Of a stretch of 5,997 bases of DNA, positions 1 to 5,637 are shown in pieces. Location of the stretch: positions 1 to 5,997 of the forward strand of contig JAICRS010000186.1 in the NCBI GenBank assembly GCA_025966335.1. The letters are read 5' to 3'. This DNA is from Nocardioidaceae bacterium. Lineage in GTDB: Bacteria; Actinomycetota; Actinomycetes; Propionibacteriales; Nocardioidaceae. A program made the translations under genes and the position numbers. Under the pieces are notes generated by a model. It saw only the letters and a program-made list of their open reading frames with translations. It made no database searches and was not told where the DNA came from. Each line of letters starts with the position of its first letter. Within the stretch, counting starts at the first letter, position 1.

Positions 1-387
1 GCCGTGGTCGGCGAGGACCCGGTCACCGCGGGGGCGTTCGACGGTGGCCGCGAGCGTCCAGGGACCGGTGACCTGGATCTTGAACCGGCCCTGCAGACCT
101 TGGGTCTGCTCCTCGACGGCGTCGAGGTCCTGCCCCAGCAGCGATCGTGCGCGACGCTGGTCCACGCCGGCTGCGTCGGTGAGCCGCCAGCCGGCCGGTT
201 GCAGGTCTGCGCCGAGCTCGGCGACCACGGCGAGCGCGCGGCCGGTCATGCCGGCGGGCGCACCGCGTCCGGGCAGCTCGGGAAGGAACGGGAGGTCCGG
301 CAGCTCGCCGAGGACGACCCGGACCGCTTCGGCGTACGCCGTCGCGTCCTCACCGGGCATCGACCCGATCCCGGTGGCAGAGCTCAT
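1..387 (-). CDS. MetE-like (cobalamin-independent methionine synthase family) protein, N-terminal part only
   Basis: The first 129 residues are present; the 3' end lies beyond base 1. The start has GIGSMPG at residues 6-12, then LPDLPFLPELPGRG at about 29-42, then MTGR at 47-50, and KIQVTGPWTLAA at about 103-114. This pattern belongs to the short actinobacterial MetE-related proteins, which have the UROD/MetE-type TIM barrel and usually about 330-350 residues. They are commonly annotated as methionine synthase. The zinc-binding His/Cys residues that would support methyl transfer from a folate to homocysteine lie in the missing C-terminal half, so catalysis cannot be judged here. The ATG overlaps the mnmA stop as ATGA (384-387) and has no strong ribosome binding site of its own, so translation is probably coupled to mnmA. 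Family assignment is fairly secure; the actual substrate is not known. Confidence 0.82.
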   Translation of the reverse strand, partial: MSSATGIGSMPGEDATAYAEAVRVVLGELPDLPFLPELPGRGAPAGMTGRALAVVAELGADLQPAGWRLTDAAGVDQRRARSLLGQDLDAVEEQTQGLQGRFKIQVTGPWTLAATVERPRGDRVLADHG

Positions 388-1481
388 GCGTCCACGGAGC
401 TGCGGCGGACCGCCTTGGTGATGGTGGCCGAGCCGACCACGCGCGAGCCCTCGTAGACCACGGCGGCCTGGCCGGGCGCGATGCCTTGGGCGGGCTCGAG
501 CAGCTCGATCTCGACACCGTCGCCGGTGACGCTGACGACCGCCCGGTGCTCCTCCCCGTGTGCGCGTAGCTGCACGCTGCCGTGCAGGGGCTCGGTGGGG
601 ACGGTGCCGCACCAGCGGGGTTTGATGCCGGTGATGTGGTCGATGGTCAGCTCCTCGCGCGGGCCTACGGTGACCGTGCCGGAGACCGGTTCGATGTCGA
701 GCACGTAGCGGGGCTTGCCGTCCGCGGTGGGGTGGCCGATCCGAAGCCCCTTGCGCTGACCGATCGTGAAGCCGAAGGCTCCCTCGTGGGTGCCGAGCAC
801 CTCGCCGGTCGAGTGGTCGACGATGTCACCGGAGCCTGCGCCGAGCTTGTCGCGCAGCCAGCCGGCGGTGTCGCCGTCGGAGATGAAGCAGATGTCGTGA
901 CTGTCGGGCTTCTTGGCCACCGCGAGGCCACGGCGTTCGGCCTCGGTCCGGACGTCCTCCTTGCGGGAGTCGCCGAGGGGGAACAGTGAGTGAGCGAGCT
1001 GCTCCTGGGTGAGCACCCCGAGCACGTAGGACTGGTCCTTGCCCATGTCGACCGCGCGGTGCATCTGGATCAGGCCGTCCTCGCCGGTGACCAGCTGTGC
1101 GTAGTGACCGGTGGCGACCGCGTCGAAGCCGAGTGCCATCGCGCGCTCGAGCACGGCTGCGAACTTGATCTTCTCGTTGCAACGCAGGCACGGGTTCGGC
1201 GTGCGACCTTCGGCGTACTCGGCCATGAAGTCCTCGACCACGTCCTCGTGGAAGCGGTCGCTCATGTCCCATACGTAGAATGGGATTCCGATCACGTCGG
1301 CGGCACGGCGGGCGTCGTTGGAGTCCTCGATCGTGCAGCAGCCGCGGGCACCGGTCCGGTAGGACTTGGGGTTGCGGGACAGCGCGAGGTGGATCCCGGT
1401 GACGTCATGACCGGCCTCGGCGGCCCGGGCGGCCGCGACGGCGGAGTCGACTCCGCCGGACATGGCAGCGAGTACGCGCAC
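384..1481 (-). CDS. mnmA: tRNA-specific 2-thiouridylase MnmA
   Basis: This cytoplasmic enzyme adenylates and then thiolates U34 at C2 in tRNAs for Lys, Glu and Gln, taking sulfur from a cysteine desulfurase. The 365-residue product has the PP-loop SGGVDS at residues 8-13, TGHYA at 124-128 and GKDQSYVL at 147-154. It also has both catalytic cysteines: Cys101 in NPCLRCN (E. coli Cys102) and Cys198 in SHDICFI (E. coli Cys199). FTIGQRKGL at 238-246 and the C-terminal beta-barrel domain complete a normal-length protein. The GTG at 1481 is chosen because homology begins immediately (VRVLAAMSGG) and an AGAGGG ribosome binding site lies at 1492-1497, 10 nt upstream. The open frame continues much further upstream, to about 2240, but only as an out-of-frame reading of the desulfurase gene. 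The gene starts 2 bp after the desulfurase stop and ends in an ATGA overlap with the MetE-like gene. The functional call is highly secure. Confidence 0.97.
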   Translation of the reverse strand: MRVLAAMSGGVDSAVAAARAAEAGHDVTGIHLALSRNPKSYRTGARGCCTIEDSNDARRAADVIGIPFYVWDMSDRFHEDVVEDFMAEYAEGRTPNPCLRCNEKIKFAAVLERAMALGFDAVATGHYAQLVTGEDGLIQMHRAVDMGKDQSYVLGVLTQEQLAHSLFPLGDSRKEDVRTEAERRGLAVAKKPDSHDICFISDGDTAGWLRDKLGAGSGDIVDHSTGEVLGTHEGAFGFTIGQRKGLRIGHPTADGKPRYVLDIEPVSGTVTVGPREELTIDHITGIKPRWCGTVPTEPLHGSVQLRAHGEEHRAVVSVTGDGVEIELLEPAQGIAPGQAAVVYEGSRVVGSATITKAVRRSSVDA

Positions 1482-1483
1482 GG

Positions 1484-2731
1484 TCAGCCGGCCCTCTTCG
1501 TGGTGGCACCGAAGCCGGAGGCGATCCCGGCGGCGCGGGCCCGCTCGACGACCGGGCCGATCGCCTCGACCAGCGCGTCGACGTCGGCCTGGCTGCTGGT
1601 GTGGCCGAGTGAGAAGCGCAGGGAGGAGCGAGCGCTCTCGTCGTCGCAGCCCATCGCCAGCAACACGTGGGAGGCCTGCGGGACACCGGCCGAGCACGCG
1701 GAGCCGGTCGAGCACTCGATGCCGCGTGCGTCGAGCAGCATGAGCAGGGAGTCGCCCTCGCAACCGGGGAACTTCAGGTGCGCGTTCCCGGGGAGGCGGT
1801 GCTCCACCGAGCTGACCGGGTCGCCGTTGACCATTGCGCCGGGGACCTCCTCGAGGATCCGCCGGACCAGGTTGTCCCGGAGGGCGGAGACCCGGACGGC
1901 ATGTTCCGGCTGGAACTTCACCGCGATCTCCACGGCGGCCGCGAAGCCTGCGATGGCGGGACCGTCGATGGTCCCGGAGCGGACGTCTCGCTCCTGTCCC
2001 CCGCCGTGCAACAACGGGGTCAGCTCGAGCTCGCGGCGTACGACGAGCGCCCCCACGCCGTACGGCCCGCCCACCTTGTGCGCGGTCAGGGTCAACGCGT
2101 CCACGCCGCTGCCGGCGAAGTCGACCGGGACCTGACCGACGGCCTGGACCGCGTCGGTGTGGACGGGAATGTCGTGGGCGTGCGCGATCTGCACCGCGTC
2201 GGCGATCGGCTGCAGGGTGCCGACCTCGTTGTTGGCCCACATCACCGAGACCAGCGCCACCGAACCGGGGTCACGCTCGACGGCCTCACGCAACGCGTCG
2301 ACCTTCAGGCGGCCCAGCTCGTCCACCGGGAGCAGCTCGACCTCGGCGCCCTCCTCCTCCGCCAGCCAGTGCAGCGGGTCGAGGACGGCATGGTGCTCGA
2401 TCGCGGTGGACAGGATCCGGGTACGGCGGGGGTCCGCGGACCGTCGTGCCCAGAACAGGCCCTTGAGCGCGAGGTTGTCCGACTCGGTGCCGCCGGAGGT
2501 GAACACGACCTCACCCGGGCGGGCGTTGAGCGCCTGCGCGATCTTCTCCCGGGACTCCTCGACCACCCGCCGTGCCGCGCGTCCGGAGGCATGCAGCGAC
2601 GAGGGGTTGCCGATCCGGGTCATCTGCTCGGTCATCGCCGCCACGGCCCTGGCGTACATCGGGGTCGATGCGGCGTGGTCGAGGTAGACGGTGGCCTGGG
2701 CGGTCCCAGGGGTGGGCACGGTGTCGTTCAT
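1484..2731 (-). CDS. iscS: Cysteine desulfurase, group I (NifS/IscS type)
   Basis: This PLP enzyme converts L-cysteine to alanine and leaves a persulfide on its active-site cysteine for transfer to acceptors. The 415-residue protein starts with the fold-type signature YLDHAASTP at 16-24. FTSGGTESDN at 77-86 binds the PLP phosphate. EHHAVL at 112-117 holds the ring-stacking His113. HTDAVQAVGQ at 191-200 gives Asp193 and Gln196. TAHKVGGPYGVGAL at 216-229 carries the Schiff-base Lys219, and RSGT follows at 251-254. The persulfide Cys346 lies in STGSACSAG, in the extended loop of group I enzymes. Its position just ahead of mnmA (2-bp gap) points to a job in tRNA thiolation, as proposed for B. subtilis YrvO-MnmA; supply to Fe-S assembly is also possible. 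The ATG at 2731 is the only sensible start ahead of YLDHAAST. Its ribosome binding site is weak (GGTAGG) and lies in an inverted repeat. The gene symbol follows mycobacterial usage; it could equally be called nifS-like. Confidence 0.95.
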   Translation of the reverse strand: MNDTVPTPGTAQATVYLDHAASTPMYARAVAAMTEQMTRIGNPSSLHASGRAARRVVEESREKIAQALNARPGEVVFTSGGTESDNLALKGLFWARRSADPRRTRILSTAIEHHAVLDPLHWLAEEEGAEVELLPVDELGRLKVDALREAVERDPGSVALVSVMWANNEVGTLQPIADAVQIAHAHDIPVHTDAVQAVGQVPVDFAGSGVDALTLTAHKVGGPYGVGALVVRRELELTPLLHGGGQERDVRSGTIDGPAIAGFAAAVEIAVKFQPEHAVRVSALRDNLVRRILEEVPGAMVNGDPVSSVEHRLPGNAHLKFPGCEGDSLLMLLDARGIECSTGSACSAGVPQASHVLLAMGCDDESARSSLRFSLGHTSSQADVDALVEAIGPVVERARAAGIASGFGATTKRAG

Positions 2732-2766
2732 CGCGCCTACCAGAGTACGGCCTGTGGTCAGGCGCG
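2732..2766 (-). repeat. Inverted repeat covering the cysteine desulfurase leader
   Basis: CGCGCCT at 2732-2738 is the exact inverted partner of AGGCGCG at 2760-2766, with 21 nt between. A second, mutually exclusive hairpin is possible within it: GCCTG at 2750-2754 with CAGGC at 2759-2763 and a 4-nt loop. In the transcript the downstream arm of the 7-bp stem covers the weak GGTAGG ribosome binding site and touches the start codon at 2731. A minus-strand TACTCT at 2742-2747 fits the loose TANNNT actinobacterial -10 pattern, but no convincing -35 goes with it. There is no U-tract, so this does not look like an intrinsic terminator for the upstream cupredoxin gene. In such GC-rich DNA a 7-bp match can occur by chance; function is inference. 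Confidence 0.35.
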
Positions 2767-2785
2767 ACGAACGCCGTTCCGGACC

Positions 2786-3322
2786 TCAGTCGTCCTCGAC
2801 CTCGACGGTGGACGTCATCCACGGGTGGATCAGGCACATGAACTTGTGCACGCCGGCGGTCAGGTTGACGAGCTCGATCGTGACGCCGGGAGGCATGATC
2901 TCCGCCCCGAACTCTGCGCAGGCCGCGGGAAGCGGCCCGTCGAGCCCGAGCAGCGCATTGATGTCCGGCACGCAGCCGGGGCCGAAGGCGTCAACCTCGG
3001 TGAAGGTGTGGAGCTCGCCGCCCTCGTTGTGGGCGTGCAGAGCCTCACCGTGCTCGATGTCGGTCTCGTCAGGGTGGAAGCGCCACTTGCCGTGCTCTCC
3101 GTCCTCCACGAGCTCTTCGAACAGCTCCTCGAAGGTCGTGTCACCGTCACCGACGCACCCGCCGGGCACACCCGCATCGATGAAGGTCTTGGGGTCGCAG
3201 TCGTCCTGGATCCGGATGGTCTCCGCATCGTCATCGCCCCCGTGGGCCGTCGCCGTTCCGGCGAGCCCGAGCACGACCGCTGCGGTGATCGCACCGGCGG
3301 CCGTCAACCTGGTTGAGCGCAT
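2786..3322 (-). CDS. Secreted cupredoxin (plastocyanin/azurin-like blue copper protein)
   Basis: The protein has 178 residues and a Sec-type signal peptide: basic MRSTR, a hydrophobic core at about 8-22, and an AxA site (Ala24-Thr25-Ala26) that would leave His27 as the mature N terminus. There is no lipobox cysteine, so it is probably released or only loosely held at the surface. A type 1 copper site is visible: His105 in GGELHTFTEV, then Cys163, His166 and Met169 in MCLIHPWM, a common bacterial C-x2-HPxM ending. Before this comes an acidic segment with DDCDPKTF at 40-47 and GGCVGDGDTTF at 54-64. Four other cysteines (42, 56, 117, 135) could form two disulfides. Additional histidines (77, 83, 91, 96, 98) precede the copper site. 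The ATG at 3322 is preferred over a start at 3346 because AGAGGAG lies 5 nt upstream and the signal peptide begins there. Electron transfer or copper handling is likely; the partner is unknown. Confidence 0.88.
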   Translation of the reverse strand: MRSTRLTAAGAITAAVVLGLAGTATAHGGDDDAETIRIQDDCDPKTFIDAGVPGGCVGDGDTTFEELFEELVEDGEHGKWRFHPDETDIEHGEALHAHNEGGELHTFTEVDAFGPGCVPDINALLGLDGPLPAACAEFGAEIMPPGVTIELVNLTAGVHKFMCLIHPWMTSTVEVEDD

Positions 3323-3327
3323 GCTGG

Positions 3328-3334
3328 CTCCTCT
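3328..3334 (-). promoter_or_regulatory. Strong ribosome binding site of the cupredoxin gene
   Basis: AGAGGAG on the minus strand is 5 nt from the ATG at 3322. It is the best Shine-Dalgarno match in the window. It decides the start in favour of the shorter protein beginning MRSTR, since the alternative start at 3346 lies upstream of this site. Confidence 0.7.
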
Positions 3335-3366
3335 GCGTCTGGGCAAGGCTGTTTCCTGCCTTTTCG

Positions 3367-3395
3367 ACTATCCCGAGTCCACAAAGGCCAGACAA
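3367..3395 (-). promoter_or_regulatory. Probable sigma70-type promoter of the cupredoxin gene
   Basis: On the minus strand TTGTCT (3390-3395) and GATAGT (3367-3372) are separated by exactly 17 bp. Each matches the vegetative consensus at four of six positions. Transcription would start near 3360, giving a leader of about 38 nt that includes the strong ribosome binding site. The element sits in the 129-bp gap after the GNAT gene and indicates that the cupredoxin gene can be transcribed apart from the genes upstream. It was found by eye; other promoters in the gap are not excluded. Confidence 0.45.
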
Positions 3396-3398
3396 TGA

Positions 3399-3408
3399 CG
3401 AGATCTCG
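3399..3408. promoter_or_regulatory. 10-bp palindrome next to the -35 element, possible operator
   Basis: CGAGATCTCG is a perfect 10-bp palindrome, 3 bp upstream of the proposed -35 hexamer of the cupredoxin promoter. It is flanked by the short direct repeat ATGAC (3395-3399 and 3411-3415). This position suits an activator or repressor site, but nothing identifies the protein. It could be fortuitous. Confidence 0.25.
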
Positions 3409-3451
3409 CTATGACATAAGGGCGCCGTCGCGACATCTACCGTCGAACTGC

Positions 3452-4012
3452 CTACCGACCGGCGTCCGGAGCGGGCAGCCGGTAGACCACCGAGGGCAGC
3501 GGCTCCTGGCCCGGGATCGGGTGCGCATACTCGGCCAGCCGGGTCATCCCGATCCGGTGCATGACGGCCAGCGAACGGGTGTTGCCGACGACCGTGAACG
3601 AGACGATCTCGCGCAGGCCGATCTCGCCGAACCCGAACGCGATCGCGGCCCGGGCCGCCTCGCTGGCGTAGCCGTTCCCCCAGGCGCTGCGCCTGAGCCG
3701 CCAGCCGACCTCGACCACCGGTTGCTGTGGCCGGTCGTCCATCCACGCGGCGTGGAACCGAGGCACCGACAGTCCGGTGAACCCGATGAACTCGCCCGTC
3801 CCGACCACCTCGACCGCCCAGAGCCCGAAGCCGTGCTCGTCGAATCCGGCCTCGATCCGGTCGACGAACGCGTCGGACTCCTCACGGCTCAGCCGGTGCG
3901 GGAAGTGCTCCATCACGACCGGGTCGGCGTTCATCGCGGCGAACTCTGCACGGTCGGTCGCGGTCCAGCCGCGGAGCAGGAGCCGCTCGGACCGCAGCTC
4001 AGGCGTCGGCAA
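3452..4012 (-). CDS. GNAT-family N-acetyltransferase (RimJ/RimL type)
   Basis: The enzyme is predicted to move an acetyl group from acetyl-CoA to an amine; the acceptor is unknown. With the TTG at 4012 as start the product has 186 residues and opens with PTPELRSERLLLRGW, the usual first strand of the Acetyltransf_3 type. GLWAVEVVGTGEFIGFTGL at 63-81 forms the central strands. EVGWRLRRSAWGNGYASEA at 101-119 holds the acetyl-CoA pyrophosphate-binding motif (R108 to G114). FTVVGNTRSLAVMHRIGM at 139-156 has the conserved Asn144 and the family's C-terminal motif. The TTG start overlaps the nucleotidyltransferase gene by 14 bp and has GGA 9 nt upstream. In-frame alternatives are ATG 4057 and GTG 4060, which would add 15-16 residues that do not resemble the family and lengthen the overlap to about 60 bp. 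The gene is clearly in an operon with the nucleotidyltransferase. The family call is firm, the start moderate. Confidence 0.88.
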   Translation of the reverse strand: MPTPELRSERLLLRGWTATDRAEFAAMNADPVVMEHFPHRLSREESDAFVDRIEAGFDEHGFGLWAVEVVGTGEFIGFTGLSVPRFHAAWMDDRPQQPVVEVGWRLRRSAWGNGYASEAARAAIAFGFGEIGLREIVSFTVVGNTRSLAVMHRIGMTRLAEYAHPIPGQEPLPSVVYRLPAPDAGR

Positions 4013-4643
4013 GGCGCTGGTTCCACGGGTGGTCCGGATCGAGCCTCTGCACGGCATCACGCAACCACTGCCTCTTGTCGTCGGAGAGCAGCGGCCAGGC
4101 GTGCTCCAGGTCGAACCGGTCCTTCTCCCGGTTCGCGGACGCCTTGTAGTGCAGGACGATCTCGGGGTTCTGGAACCGGATGCCGCGGTCGTCGAACCAG
4201 GTCACCTCGTCGAGGTCGGCGACGTGGTCGTCGAACCGCTTCGACTGCCACAACCCGTCGACATCGGGGTTGATCGGACAGTCGATGATCCATGGGGACC
4301 GCGCGTTCTTCCGGACCCAGATCTGGCTCCGGTCGTGGAACGGGTCGGGGAACCGGTCGTCGAGGGGCCGGAGCGTGCCGCCGTCGTTGCTCCACAGGTG
4401 GTACCGGTCACGGAAGTGCTCGCGCAGCTCGGGGACGTGCCGGGCGAAGATCACCAGGTCGACGTCCTCGTGCGGGCGCCGCGCGCCAGTGAAGGCCTCG
4501 ATCGCGTGTCCCCCGACGATCCACCACGGCGCGGGGAACCCGTCCATCAGCGTCTGCAGCTCGACCGGCCCGAGCGGCTGCCAGGGGCCGTACCGGTCGA
4601 AGAACTCGATGTCCTCGTGATCGGGCGTGCCGTCGAGGTTCAT
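3999..4643 (-). CDS. Nucleotidyltransferase, aminoglycoside adenylyltransferase (ANT(2'')/LinA)-like
   Basis: This 214-residue protein has the minimal nucleotidyltransferase fold. WWIVGGHAIEAFTG at 40-53 contains the helical Gly44-Gly45 motif. RPHEDVDLVIF at 56-66 supplies the two metal-binding aspartates, Asp60 and Asp62. WIIDCPINPD at 118-127 offers Asp121 as a likely third carboxylate. KASANREKDRFDLEHAWPLL at 167-186 matches the closing segment of this family. Relatives include ANT(2'')-Ia and lincosamide nucleotidyltransferases, which place AMP on small-molecule hydroxyls, but most chromosomal members have no known substrate. No partner HEPN antitoxin- or toxin-type gene is adjacent, which argues against a MNT/HEPN pair. 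The ATG overlaps the stop of the EEP gene as ATGA (4640-4643), so translation is probably coupled; no strong ribosome binding site is seen. Resistance to an antibiotic is possible but not shown. Confidence 0.83.
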   Translation of the reverse strand: MNLDGTPDHEDIEFFDRYGPWQPLGPVELQTLMDGFPAPWWIVGGHAIEAFTGARRPHEDVDLVIFARHVPELREHFRDRYHLWSNDGGTLRPLDDRFPDPFHDRSQIWVRKNARSPWIIDCPINPDVDGLWQSKRFDDHVADLDEVTWFDDRGIRFQNPEIVLHYKASANREKDRFDLEHAWPLLSDDKRQWLRDAVQRLDPDHPWNQRLADA

Positions 4644-5599
4644 CGCCAGGCCAGCTCAGCGACGAGTGCGCGGTGATCGGTCCCTTCGATGCTCACCGCG
4701 TCAGTGTGCGTCGCGACGAGGTCCGCCGTCAGCAGAACGTGGTCGACCGCGATCAGCGGCGGGTCCGGGAAGGTCGGCTGCCAGCCGGAGTTCGCCTGCT
4801 CGGCCGCGTCGGCTAAGCCCCGGCCGTCCAGCTCCCGCATCTGCTCGTGGTCCATGGTCGCGTTGAAGTCGCCGGCCACCACGGTCGGCCCGGCACTGGC
4901 CGCGGCGGCCCGCCGGATCACCGCGTGATCGGACCGCCAGGCCGTCGCGTCATCGCTCGGTGGGTGCGCGTGTACGGCGATCAGCCGGATCGACTCGCCA
5001 GGCACGCTCACCGTGACCGCGAGGCCGCCGAACGTCGTGTCCAGGGGCGCAACGTCGGTGAGCTCGTGGCGGGCGAGGACCATCGTGCCGGCCCCGCCCT
5101 CGGCCGGTGCACCCCCGGCATGGGGGTAGGCGTCGGTGAGTCCGGCCTCCCGCAGCGCTTCCAGCGCCGCCGGGGTGATCTCGGTCAGGACCAAGATGTC
5201 GGCGCCGGTCTCCTCGGCGACGCGGATCAGCTCAACCGGATCGGCATCGCCGAGATACAGGTTGCTAGCCAGGACCGTGAACGTCTTGCCGTGGTTCGCG
5301 GACGCAGCCGGCTGCCCGACGTACGCCGGACTCGCCCACCACAGGTGCACGGCGACGAGTGGCAGCACGAGCACCGCGAGAGTGCCGGCGATGGCGCGCC
5401 GGAAGCCGTGACCCGCGACGACGGCGACGATGAGGAGCAGAAGGGCGACGCCGTAGAGGAGCAGCGCGTACGGCGTGAACGAGACCAGGCGCACCCACCG
5501 GCCGCCGTCGGGGCGGACGATCCGGGCGGCCGTGATCATCATCGCCGGCACGAGCACGGCGATGACGACCATGGCGGACAGCAGCCAGCGCAACCTCAT
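4640..5599 (-). CDS. Membrane-anchored endonuclease/exonuclease/phosphatase (EEP) protein, VanJ-like layout
   Basis: The protein has 319 residues. Three hydrophobic helices lie at about 5-27, 40-63 and 68-89, followed by a full EEP domain from about 106. Its active-site set is complete: Asn113 (SNLYLG), Glu140 (LTEITP), His210 (VHAHPP), Asp244 and Asn246 (AGDFN), Asp286 (VDHVLL), and Asp308 and His309 (GTDHRALVAEL). The basic N terminus (MRLR) and the basic loop GHGFRR between helices 2 and 3 suggest a cytoplasmic N terminus and an extracytoplasmic catalytic domain. This arrangement matches VanJ/StaP of streptomycetes; VanJ is reported to be an undecaprenyl-pyrophosphate phosphatase that gives teicoplanin resistance. 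A secreted-face nuclease or another phosphatase is an equally valid reading for such relatives. The gene starts 30 bp after the methyltransferase stop, with little sign of a Shine-Dalgarno site, and ends in an ATGA overlap with the nucleotidyltransferase. The fold is secure, the substrate inferred. Confidence 0.88.
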   Translation of the reverse strand: MRLRWLLSAMVVIAVLVPAMMITAARIVRPDGGRWVRLVSFTPYALLLYGVALLLLIVAVVAGHGFRRAIAGTLAVLVLPLVAVHLWWASPAYVGQPAASANHGKTFTVLASNLYLGDADPVELIRVAEETGADILVLTEITPAALEALREAGLTDAYPHAGGAPAEGGAGTMVLARHELTDVAPLDTTFGGLAVTVSVPGESIRLIAVHAHPPSDDATAWRSDHAVIRRAAAASAGPTVVAGDFNATMDHEQMRELDGRGLADAAEQANSGWQPTFPDPPLIAVDHVLLTADLVATHTDAVSIEGTDHRALVAELAWR

Positions 5600-5607
5600 G
5601 GCAGGTC

Positions 5608-5637
5608 ACGCTAACCAAGGGCGACCGCGTCAGTCAG
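5608..5637 (-). promoter_or_regulatory. Possible promoter for a leaderless EEP-NTase-GNAT transcript
   Basis: On the minus strand CTGACT (5632-5637) and TAGCGT (5608-5613) are 18 bp apart. TAGCGT fits the TANNNT -10 pattern of actinobacteria, and CTGACT matches the -35 consensus at four of six positions. Eight bases separate the -10 from the ATG at 5599, so transcription would begin at or beside the start codon. This would explain the missing Shine-Dalgarno site. The -35 overlaps the end of the methyltransferase gene. The evidence is by eye only, and co-transcription with the methyltransferase remains possible. Confidence 0.3.

Noticed and set aside
990..2135. A 381-codon plus-strand open frame across mnmA and the desulfurase
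   Set aside because: It has no recognisable motif and lies wholly antisense to MnmA and the cysteine desulfurase, whose catalytic residues are intact.
1482..2240. An N-terminal extension of MnmA to 618 residues
   Set aside because: The added part is an Arg/Gly/Pro-rich out-of-frame reading of the desulfurase gene. MnmA homology starts exactly at the GTG at 1481, which has its own ribosome binding site.
2732..2785. An intrinsic terminator after the cupredoxin gene
   Set aside because: Short hairpins can be drawn, but none is followed by a run of T on the minus strand, so termination is not supported.
1667..3316. A 549-codon plus-strand open frame antisense to the desulfurase and cupredoxin genes
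   Set aside because: It runs opposite to two well-supported genes, is rich in Arg, Gly, Val and Asp, shows no domain motif and even crosses the gap between them. Long antisense frames are expected at this GC content.
3409..3451. An intrinsic terminator after the GNAT gene
   Set aside because: GTCGCGAC (3427-3434) and GGCGCC (3421-3426) are self-complementary but have no usable loop and no U-tract.
3452..4643. A toxin-antitoxin pair made of the nucleotidyltransferase and the GNAT
   Set aside because: The nucleotidyltransferase is larger than MntA-type antitoxins and has no HEPN partner. The GNAT is RimJ/RimL-like with no adjacent DUF1778 or ribbon-helix-helix antitoxin.
3395..4676. Plus-strand open frames (292 and 299 codons) opposite the GNAT and nucleotidyltransferase genes
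   Set aside because: They are low-complexity Arg/Pro/Asp-rich shadows without motifs; the minus-strand genes are clearly the coding ones.
4847..5614. A 255-codon plus-strand open frame opposite the EEP gene
   Set aside because: It is highly charged and without motifs; the minus strand has a complete EEP active-site set and membrane helices in the right order.
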